From an uncultured Johnsonella sp. (lineage in GTDB: Bacteria; Bacillota; Clostridia; Lachnospirales; Lachnospiraceae): a stretch of 7,031 nucleotides of DNA. The DNA lies in the NCBI GenBank assembly GCA_905373785.1, contig CAJPUK010000112.1:1-7031 (forward strand), given 5' to 3'. Shown here one piece after another: positions 1-5,184 of this stretch. Under the pieces are notes generated by a model that ran no database searches, was not told where the DNA came from, and saw nothing but the letters and a program-made list of their open reading frames with translations. Position 1 is the stretch's first letter, and every line of letters begins with the position of its first letter. The position numbers and the translations under genes were made by a program.

Positions 1-7
1 CTGAAAT

Positions 8-43
8 ATTGAATTTTCAATGTGCATTACACCTTAAAGGTGT
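8..43 (-). other. Two short inverted repeats behind the kinase gene
   Basis: Two dyads lie 17 to 52 bases past the kinase stop: ACACC/GGTGT (29-33 and 39-43, 5-base loop) and ATTGA/TCAAT (8-12 and 17-21, 4-base loop). Neither is followed by a clear T run on the minus strand, so they are weak candidates for an end-of-transcript structure. The window ends before this can be judged. Confidence 0.3.
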
Positions 44-59
44 GGGAAGTTTGAGATAC

Positions 60-1445
60 TTATACGAAATACAAAAAACTCATAAAAGCAACTATTATAA
101 TGACAAATAATATTGTAAACAGTGCTGCTTCCGCTTCTTTTCTTGCCCTTATTCTTTCTTGCCTTAAGCGTTCCTCTTTCGACAGAGTCTCTTTATTATC
201 ACTTTCAGCTACATTTTCTGCCTGCTGCTCTGATACATTCTTATTTTCTACAGCATGCAGGCTTTTTGTATATTCCTGTATTTTATAGTTTTCTCTTTTA
301 CCTGTATTTCGAGTATCCGTTTCTTTTTCAACTATTCCTTTATATGTTTGATTATTTGGGGCTGTAGTTTCACTTCTTATTACTTTACTTTCTATATCGG
401 TTGCATCTAATGAAACAGGTATGGTATAAGTATTATTAAATTTCTCTCTCTGAATGTTTATCTTATCCTTATTCAAAGCATTCGTAGGATCTTTTTTAAT
501 ATTAAGATCTATTTCAAGCTCATTAATATGGCTTTGCTTATACTTTTCTATAGCCTTTTTCGCCTCCTCCGCACTTTGAAAACGTTCCTCGGGATCATAG
601 GCACACATTTTTTGTAACAGCTCATACAAATCATCTGAAATATGTGAGGGCTTAGGAAACTTATCTCCTGTATAGCGTTTTTGTATTGCCTTTTCTACAC
701 TTTGTGCAGTAAGTTTCTCTTCATCCATAAAGGGAAGTCTGTTATTATTCAGCAGTTTATAAAGAACTATTCCAAGAGAATAGATATCTATATTACTTCC
801 ATATCTTTTTCCCAAATATACTTCCGGTGCCATATAGTTTTCCGTGCCTTTGTATGAGAGTGTTCCTGCATTGGAAGCTATATCACGTGCAATTCCAAAG
901 TCTCCCAGTTTGTATACTCCTTTGGAGCTTCTGAAAATATTTGCCGGCTTTATATCTCTATGTATAATATTATTTGTTTCACAGACCTCAAGACCTGTAA
1001 GTATATCCTCCCCAATAGAAATAACATCCCCTACAGTTAAATCCGCCTGCTTCACATATTTATCCAGACACTCTAAAAATTCCATCCTTATAAGTATGTA
1101 CCAGCATATATTATCAGAAGGTGAGTCTATTATCTCAAAGTCCAAAATCTTTACTATATGATTATCCTCCCCCAATTCCTGCATAAGTACTATTTCTTTT
1201 TTCAGTTTTTCAATTTGAGGATAAAAATAATCTCTTAACTCCTGCTCATCAAGCCCAAATCCGGACTGCACCCTTTTGAGCTCTGCATCATCACTTGGTA
1301 TACGAACTACCTTAATAGCAGAATTTTGTATAATACCGTATCTTTCCTTTTCTGCCTTAAAGACCTGTCCGAATGAACCTTCTCCAAGCTTTTCTGTAAT
1401 ACTCCAATCAGACCATACCCTGCCTATTATTTCCAAATGTGTCAT
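60..1445 (-). CDS. Tail-anchored Hanks-type Ser/Thr protein kinase
   Basis: A 461-residue eukaryotic-type protein kinase expected to phosphorylate Ser/Thr on partner proteins at the inner face of the membrane. The whole catalytic core is visible: glycine loop GEGSFGQV (21-28), ATP lysine K45, helix-C glutamate near E84, HRD at 162-164 with N169, DFG at 182-184, an activation loop with several Ser/Thr, APE at 206-208 and D220. It should therefore be active. Between K45 and E84 the spacing is longer than usual and rich in charged residues. Residues about 305-435 look low-complexity, polar and probably disordered; about 441-461 form one hydrophobic segment ending at the C-terminus. There are no PASTA repeats or other outer domain, unlike PrkC/PknB. 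The start is supported by AAAGGAG four bases upstream (1450-1456). It is the last gene of the WXG100/PP2C cluster; the phosphatase next door is its likely antagonist. Substrates are not visible. Confidence 0.96.
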   Translation of the reverse strand: MTHLEIIGRVWSDWSITEKLGEGSFGQVFKAEKERYGIIQNSAIKVVRIPSDDAELKRVQSGFGLDEQELRDYFYPQIEKLKKEIVLMQELGEDNHIVKILDFEIIDSPSDNICWYILIRMEFLECLDKYVKQADLTVGDVISIGEDILTGLEVCETNNIIHRDIKPANIFRSSKGVYKLGDFGIARDIASNAGTLSYKGTENYMAPEVYLGKRYGSNIDIYSLGIVLYKLLNNNRLPFMDEEKLTAQSVEKAIQKRYTGDKFPKPSHISDDLYELLQKMCAYDPEERFQSAEEAKKAIEKYKQSHINELEIDLNIKKDPTNALNKDKINIQREKFNNTYTIPVSLDATDIESKVIRSETTAPNNQTYKGIVEKETDTRNTGKRENYKIQEYTKSLHAVENKNVSEQQAENVAESDNKETLSKEERLRQERIRARKEAEAALFTILFVIIIVAFMSFLYFV

Positions 1446-1625
1446 ACAACTCCTTTATTTTATCAATTATTGAACCACCCTTTGTCTACAGTAAGCAGAC
1501 TTCTTGACTTATAGTCTTCGCAAGTCAAACTTTTATTGAGCAGTATCTGTGCTATACAATATTTAAACATCTTATAAATGCCGGCATAATATCAATTATT
1601 TTACTTAAAATATGCTAACTAAGTT
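1446..1625 (-). promoter_or_regulatory. Leader between phosphatase and kinase with two hairpins
   Basis: This 180-base AT-rich gap holds no gene. On the kinase side are two adjacent hairpins: GTCTAC/GCAGAC (1484-1489 and 1495-1500, loop 5) and a perfect 7-bp TTGACTT/AAGTCAA (1504-1510 and 1522-1528, loop 11). Further upstream is the perfect palindrome ATGCCGGCAT (1578-1587). No T run follows the hairpins on the minus strand, so they are not ordinary terminators. They could set the kinase:phosphatase ratio by RNA processing or partial termination, or form the 5' leader of a separate kinase transcript. I found no convincing -35/-10 pair. Confidence 0.35.
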
Positions 1626-2420
1626 TTAACTTACATCTATCCTAAGTATAGTAGTATTGTCTTTCCCACCACGTTCCATAGCCAAACCCAGCAAAATCTT
1701 TATAGAGTCCATAAGCTCATGTTCGCAAACGATCTCAGCTATCTCAGCATTGCCTACATAATCTGTCAGTCCGTCACTACATATAAGAAAACTGTCTTTA
1801 TTCTCCAATTCAAGTTCTTTTATATTAAGGTGAAAGCCGTATTCCTCAGTATCCATTCCTAAAAATTGACTCAACCCGCCTTTTATCTTTCTTTGACCGC
1901 CACTCTCGTCATCAACCGTAATAGTCATGGAATCAAGCTTATTAAGTCGGTATATCTGTCCTTCTCTGATTAAAAATACTTCACTGTCTCCTACACTCAG
2001 TACATAGGCTTTTTTTTCCATAAAAAAAATTGCTGCCAAGGTTGTTCCCGATCGCCTTACACCTTGCTCTCTTGCCATTTTACGTATACGCTCATTAAGT
2101 GTGTATACCAAATCTTCAAATATTCGTTCCTTCTTTTTGTTATCCGCTGTATTAAGGTCTGAAAGTATCTCTTTATATACAGAGGAAAAAAAGCCGGCAG
2201 CCTCAAGCGATGCCTGTGCTCCCAGCTTCTCTCCTCCCATGCCGTCCATAATTCCATATGCTTGCGGAAGCTTTTGTCCTTTAAGTTCCTGCTCCACATG
2301 CTCTTTTCTATCCGCATTTATAAAATCACCAAAACTGAAGTTGTCCTGATTTTCAAGTCTCTTTCTGCCGATATCACTTATCAGACCTGCATTAAGCTTG
2401 TATTTAATTAAGTCAAACAT
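1626..2420 (-). CDS. PP2C-family (PPM) Ser/Thr protein phosphatase
   Basis: A 264-residue Mn/Mg-dependent protein phosphatase, about one PP2C domain long with no extra domain and no membrane segment, so cytosolic. Counting from the chosen start, the motifs run in family order: SDIGRKRLENQD with metal-binding D26, DGMGG (59-63, D59), GTT (125-127), GDSE (144-147, where GDSR is commoner), SDGLTD (215-220, D216) and GGKDNTT (251-257, D254). All metal-binding aspartates are present, so it should be active. An upstream ATG at 2519 would add 33 residues lying inside the preceding WXG100 gene. I prefer the ATG at 2420: it comes one base after that gene's TAA, the PP2C fold begins about a dozen residues later, and a GGA lies close upstream. 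This layout suggests translational coupling to the WXG100 gene. Its likely job is to reverse the neighbouring kinase. Confidence 0.95.
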   Translation of the reverse strand: MFDLIKYKLNAGLISDIGRKRLENQDNFSFGDFINADRKEHVEQELKGQKLPQAYGIMDGMGGEKLGAQASLEAAGFFSSVYKEILSDLNTADNKKKERIFEDLVYTLNERIRKMAREQGVRRSGTTLAAIFFMEKKAYVLSVGDSEVFLIREGQIYRLNKLDSMTITVDDESGGQRKIKGGLSQFLGMDTEEYGFHLNIKELELENKDSFLICSDGLTDYVGNAEIAEIVCEHELMDSIKILLGLAMERGGKDNTTILRIDVS

Positions 2421-2421
2421 T

Positions 2422-2736
2422 TTATTCCAATACATTCCCCTGTACTTGACTTGCTGTCTGCACATTTTCCTGCTCTGTGCTCTTGTAAAGACCGGCAAGC
2501 TCGGTAAGTGAATTTGCATGTGTATCTATCATGGTTTTAAGTCTTGTAAAGTTATCCTGAAATTGCTTAAAACTTGAAATATAAGCGGTAGAAGCCTCAC
2601 CGCCCCAGGTTGAACTTATGTTTACCACTGTATTTATCATATCATCCGTAATAGTCTGTATGCTGCTTGCCGCTGTTCTGAATTCCTCTGAGGTTCTTTC
2701 CAATTCTTCAGGTGTTACTAAGATATTACCTTCCAT
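2422..2736 (-). CDS. WXG100 (EsxA/B-like) protein, 104 aa
   Basis: A small helical-hairpin protein of the ESAT-6/WXG100 family, the usual substrate or substrate partner of type VII secretion. Helix 1 covers about residues 7-41, the turn carries WGG (44-46), and helix 2 covers about 48-90. Y84-K-S-T-E88 fits the YxxxD/E secretion motif known from the family, at the expected place after helix 2. There is no signal peptide or membrane segment. The start is secured by AAGGAG six bases before the ATG (2743-2748). Its stop is one base from the phosphatase ATG. It is clearly diverged from the second WXG100 protein upstream, so the two may form a heterodimer rather than being recent copies. No toxin domain is attached. 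Confidence 0.93.
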   Translation of the reverse strand: MEGNILVTPEELERTSEEFRTAASSIQTITDDMINTVVNISSTWGGEASTAYISSFKQFQDNFTRLKTMIDTHANSLTELAGLYKSTEQENVQTASQVQGNVLE

Positions 2737-2771
2737 ATTCTTCTCCTTATAATCAACAATTAAATTCTCGT

Positions 2772-2789
2772 TACACTTAGTGTATTATA
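2772..2789 (-). promoter_or_regulatory. 13-bp palindrome next to a -10-like box
   Basis: TACACTTAGTGTA (2772-2784) is a perfect dyad with a one-base centre. On the minus strand it directly follows a TATAAT hexamer (2784-2789), about 36-50 bases upstream of the 104-aa WXG100 start. The arrangement resembles an operator placed on a promoter, but there is no good -35 box at 16-18 bases and the region is AT-rich. It is therefore only a candidate internal promoter/operator. Confidence 0.3.
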
Positions 2790-2862
2790 TTTATTAAATC
2801 ATTTTACCTGCCGCTTCTACAACTCTTGCTTCATCGCTCTCATACTTTGCAGCTGTTTCATC
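2790..2862 (-). repeat. Downstream copy of a 73-bp tandem repeat
   Basis: These 73 bases match 2869-2941 at a constant offset of 79, with 7 mismatches and no gaps (66 of 73 identical). The live copy is the 3' end of the 98-aa WXG100 gene; this copy lies behind that gene's stop, after a 6-base linker. Each copy includes a TAA at the matching position (2794-2796 here, 2873-2875 in the gene). Confidence 0.93.
2794..2862 (-). pseudogene. Remnant WXG100 C-terminal tail without a start
   Basis: Read on the minus strand, this segment encodes DETAAKYES-D-EAR-VV-EAA-GKMI and then a stop. The live gene ends DETAAKYES-N-EAR-AA-EAA-SKRV. The YxxxE motif is kept (YESDE against YESNE). Because the offset is 79 bases, the fragment is one base out of phase with the live gene, and stops prevent readthrough. 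It has no ribosome site and no helix 1. It is either the original end of the gene pushed aside by a duplication, or what remains of a deleted paralog. All seven base differences change an amino acid. Confidence 0.8.
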
Positions 2863-2868
2863 ACTATC

Positions 2869-2941
2869 TTTATTAAACCCTTTTACTTGCCGCTTCTGCC
2901 GCTCTTGCTTCATTGCTCTCATACTTTGCAGCTGTTTCATC
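2869..2941 (-). repeat. In-gene copy of the 73-bp tandem repeat
   Basis: This is the upstream member of the tandem pair, covering the last codons and stop of the 98-aa WXG100 gene plus four bases beyond it. Similarity breaks off above 2941, where the live gene continues into helix 2 coding sequence and the other copy meets the linker. The event therefore duplicated only the 3' end. Confidence 0.93.
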
Positions 2942-3169
2942 TAATTTAACTATAAAAGCTTTTACCGACTCTAAAAAGCCCTTGCAATTATTATAAGTTT
3001 GAGAAAATGCTCCATGGAAACTTTCCTTTGCCGGACCTTCCCACATAGCACCAAGTCTTTGTTCAAGCTCGTTAAGCTCATCAAGTCTTCTTGCTATATC
3101 ATCTTTTTTTGCCTGTAAATCATTTGAAGTGTCTCGAAGCTTTTGTGTTGTTACCTTAATCTCTGCCAT
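2873..3169 (-). CDS. WXG100 (EsxA/B-like) protein, 98 aa
   Basis: A second WXG100-family protein of canonical length, predicted as a helix-turn-helix hairpin exported by, or partnering in, type VII secretion. The turn motif is WEG (43-45); helix 1 covers about 6-40 and helix 2 about 47-90. Y83-E-S-N-E87 fits YxxxD/E. The first helix is rich in alternating charge (KKDDIARRLDELNELEQR), typical of coiled dimer interfaces in this family. AAAGGAG lies six bases before the ATG (3176-3182), so the start is firm. It lies downstream of the LuxR-type regulator and upstream of the other WXG100 gene. Its last 22 codons or so belong to a tandem repeat, so the present C-terminal tail may be recent. Confidence 0.95.
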   Translation of the reverse strand: MAEIKVTTQKLRDTSNDLQAKKDDIARRLDELNELEQRLGAMWEGPAKESFHGAFSQTYNNCKGFLESVKAFIVKLDETAAKYESNEARAAEAASKRV

Positions 3170-3274
3170 ATTCTACTCCTTTAAATATATGTTATTAAAA
3201 ATAAAAAACTATAACTTTTTTCTAACACCAGTTTACTAAATTTTTAACTCCCTGTCCTCACACTTTCGTGTAGT
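3170..3274 (-). promoter_or_regulatory. Short spacer between regulator and WXG100 gene
   Basis: These 105 AT-rich bases contain the ribosome site of the 98-aa WXG100 gene and a small hairpin, ACAC-GAAA-GTGT on the minus strand (3260-3271), just past the regulator stop. The GAAA loop is of the stable GNRA type, but the stem is only 4 bp with no T run, so it is unlikely to stop transcription. No clear promoter was found, which fits readthrough from the regulator into the WXG100 genes. Confidence 0.3.
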
Positions 3275-3901
3275 TTATATCCATGGGAGTATAACTCTTT
3301 TTCCTACCGCTTCCAAAGCTATGCTTGCCATATTGTGTAAACCGGTTTTGCTTGTCAGGTTTTTAACATGGTATCTTACAGTATTCTCGGATACATGGCA
3401 ATCCTTAGCCACCTCCGCATAAGTGTAGCCTCTTGCAAAGCTTCTGAGTATAACAAGTTCCGCTTCGGTAAGCTCATTAAGACTTGCCTCACCTATATTT
3501 ATAGGTTTTTTATAGCCTATAAACACTTTTTCTCCAAGCATTACCCTGTCTACTATCGACACTATATCAGTTTCCTCATCTTCCTTATACCAGAAACCGT
3601 CGCAACCACAGCTTTTTGTCTTTTTTAAAAAACTACACTCAGGCACTGAACTCATAATTACTATTTTAATGCTCGGAAAACGTTTCTTTATCCGTATAGC
3701 TATATCTATGCCACAGTTATTATCTTCCAGACAAGCATCTATCAATATTATATCCACCTTACTCAGTTCAGGCTTTTCTTCAATATTTTTTAGAGAGCTT
3801 AATTTATATAAAATCTTATGCTTTTTTCTAACTTTGTAAAACTCATACTCAAGTAATTTCATTGAAAAAGCGGAAGTTTCTAAAATCATAATACTTGCCA
3901 T
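3275..3901 (-). CDS. NarL/LuxR-type response regulator with altered receiver
   Basis: A 208-residue DNA-binding regulator. Residues about 1-120 form a receiver-like domain: phospho-acceptor position D55 (in IILIDACLED), S84 at the switch Ser/Thr position and K106 at the conserved lysine. The acidic pair after strand 1, normally two of D/E, is E8-T9, so metal binding and phosphotransfer may be weakened. Residues about 140-208 are a LuxR/GerE helix-turn-helix: LTEAELVILRSFARGYTYAEVA, then the recognition helix VSENTVRYHVKNL. No histidine kinase is adjacent; the only kinase in the cluster is the Ser/Thr type. It leads the WXG100 cluster and is the obvious candidate to regulate it. The ATG at 3901 has a G-rich ribosome site; an ATG four codons later (3889) is a less likely start. 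Confidence 0.94.
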   Translation of the reverse strand: MASIMILETSAFSMKLLEYEFYKVRKKHKILYKLSSLKNIEEKPELSKVDIILIDACLEDNNCGIDIAIRIKKRFPSIKIVIMSSVPECSFLKKTKSCGCDGFWYKEDEETDIVSIVDRVMLGEKVFIGYKKPINIGEASLNELTEAELVILRSFARGYTYAEVAKDCHVSENTVRYHVKNLTSKTGLHNMASIALEAVGKRVILPWI

Positions 3902-3908
3902 GCTCCCA

Positions 3909-3916
3909 CCCCCCTA
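3909..3916 (-). promoter_or_regulatory. Unusual G-only ribosome binding site
   Basis: TAGGGGGG lies seven bases before the regulator's ATG, where other genes in the window use AGGAGG-type sites. A second G-rich stretch (GGGAG) sits between it and the ATG, too close to serve at this start. A six-G run could make translation variable or prone to slippage. Confidence 0.5.
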
Positions 3917-4084
3917 AGCGGTCATTTTAAATGCTACCTTATAGATTTTATAATATTTTTGTAATTTTTAACAGTAGCCAAAAGTACTATTTTTTGCATT
4001 TTTATATCTTTTTATTTAATAAATGCGAACTTATACCGTTTTATTTTATTAATTTTTATAACTTTTATATGAACTCTGATAAAA
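3917..4084 (-). promoter_or_regulatory. AT-rich upstream region of the regulator
   Basis: These 168 bases hold no gene. They are very AT-rich, with several TATAAA/TATTAT-like hexamers on the minus strand (for example around 3945-3955) but no convincing matching -35 box. Since a terminator lies immediately upstream, the promoter of the regulator-WXG100-phosphatase-kinase unit should be here. I cannot fix its position. Confidence 0.4.
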
Positions 4085-4120
4085 ATATCCTTGCTCAACT
4101 TTGCAGCAAGTTAAGGATAT
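4085..4120 (-). terminator. Second hairpin with T run behind lplA
   Basis: ATATCCTT (4085-4092) pairs with AAGGATAT (4113-4120), with an inner AACTT/AAGTT stem. An alternative fold pairs CTTGCT with AGCAAG. On the minus strand the stem ends in TTTTT (4081-4085). It fits a back-up intrinsic terminator about 40 bases beyond the first, though the interior offers two mutually exclusive folds. Confidence 0.55.
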
Positions 4121-4157
4121 ATTTATATAAATATGATATTTTTTTAAGTTTTCACAT

Positions 4158-4190
4158 AAAAAAACGAAGTATACTTTCATATACCCCGTT
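4158..4190 (-). terminator. Intrinsic terminator of the lipA-lplA unit
   Basis: On the minus strand an 11-bp stem with two G-U pairs forms (arms 4180-4190 and 4163-4173) around a 6-base loop (4174-4179). It is followed by seven Ts (4158-4164, partly inside the stem base). It begins 4 bases after the lplA stop and marks the boundary between the lipoate genes and the WXG100 cluster. Confidence 0.85.
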
Positions 4191-4194
4191 ATTT

Positions 4195-5184
4195 CTAATC
4201 CGCTATCATTTTTGCTATCTCCATAGCCGAGATCTTATATATAGCCCTGTCTATATTTTTTTCCTTAAGTGCATTATATACCGATTCTTTATCAAAAGCA
4301 CAGCCTACCAAGGCAGACTCTATATCTTTGGCATCCAGTGTACTGAAAAAATCCCCGGATACAAAAGCGGACTCTATCTTCCCATGTACCACATCCAGTT
4401 TAAAACTTATCTTGCCGCCTTCAAATCTTCCGGTCTTTTCTATATTGAACTTTGGATTTCTGCCGTAAATGCTGTCCCAGTTGTTGAACTTTTCGACTGC
4501 AAGCTCTCTTATCCTTTTATCATCTTCAGGACTTATTTTATAAATTTCTTTTATCGCATTTGCCTGAAGTATGGAATCTACCATAGCCTTCTTAAAATCT
4601 TCGGCTGTTATATCCCTACCCTTTATATGCTCCGATATATTGGTGACCCTGTCCCTTACCGACTTGATACTTTTTGATATGATCTTGTAACTGTCTACAG
4701 TAGTTGCATTTACCATTTTTTCTATATCGGTATCAAAAAGCAGTGAACCGTGGTGTATTATGCTTTCTTCCAATTTGTATTGTGCATTACCGGATATTTT
4801 CTTATTGTCTATGCACAGATCATTGCGTCCGTTAAAGTCTGCATGCACCCCAAGATTGTCCAGTGCTGCAATTATCGGAGAGATATACTTCCTAAATTCT
4901 ATTACATTTTCCCTATCCCTGTCTATAAAGGTAAATTGCCAGCCTCCAAGGTCGGTATATATAGTACCGCCTCCGCTCATACGTCTTACGATATTCATAT
5001 TGTTTTCTTTGGCAAAGCTTTGATTTATCTCTTCTGCCAAATTTTGATACTTGCCAAGCATCAGTGTAGGTGTTGTCCTCCAAAATAGGAATACCGTATC
5101 TTCAAATATCTTCTCGGTAGCAAAGTAGTACTCACAGCCGAAGTTATAATATACATCCGTAGAATGTGTATCAATATATACCAT
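4195..5184 (-). CDS. lplA: Lipoate-protein ligase A
   Basis: A 329-residue ligase that activates free lipoate (or octanoate) with ATP and attaches it to the lysine of lipoyl domains; cytosolic. Visible motifs: RRMSGGG (67-73) of the adenylate/lipoate site, GRNDL (119-123), catalytic lysine K129 in KKISGNAQ, and HHGSLL (145-150). Residues about 245-329 match the small C-terminal accessory domain found in E. coli-type LplA, so one chain probably performs both activation and transfer. A longer frame opens at 5250, but those 22 residues lie inside lipA. I choose the ATG at 5184, which has GGAGG nine bases upstream (5194-5198) and opens with MVYIDTHSTD, as LplA proteins usually start. It overlaps the 3' end of lipA by 14 bases, so the two are one transcript, ended by the terminator at 4158-4190. 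Confidence 0.96.
   Translation of the reverse strand: MVYIDTHSTDVYYNFGCEYYFATEKIFEDTVFLFWRTTPTLMLGKYQNLAEEINQSFAKENNMNIVRRMSGGGTIYTDLGGWQFTFIDRDRENVIEFRKYISPIIAALDNLGVHADFNGRNDLCIDNKKISGNAQYKLEESIIHHGSLLFDTDIEKMVNATTVDSYKIISKSIKSVRDRVTNISEHIKGRDITAEDFKKAMVDSILQANAIKEIYKISPEDDKRIRELAVEKFNNWDSIYGRNPKFNIEKTGRFEGGKISFKLDVVHGKIESAFVSGDFFSTLDAKDIESALVGCAFDKESVYNALKEKNIDRAIYKISAMEIAKMIAD

Noticed and set aside
2421..2519. A 33-residue N-terminal extension of the phosphatase
   Set aside because: It lies wholly inside the preceding WXG100 gene in another frame, has no ribosome site, and the PP2C fold starts after the ATG at 2420.
2873..2941. CRISPR-like or mobile-element repeat
   Set aside because: There are only two copies, both explained by coding sequence of one gene, with a 6-base linker, no spacer series, no terminal inverted repeats and no transposase.
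3902..3916. G-quadruplex in the regulator leader
   Set aside because: The minus strand has GGGGGG-T-GGG, only three usable G runs with almost no loop. This is better read as an unusual ribosome site.
3931..4677. A 248-codon open frame on the plus strand
   Set aside because: Half of it lies antisense to lplA and the rest is AT-rich spacer crossing both terminators. The product is a low-complexity F/Y/I-rich sequence with no recognisable family and no ribosome site.
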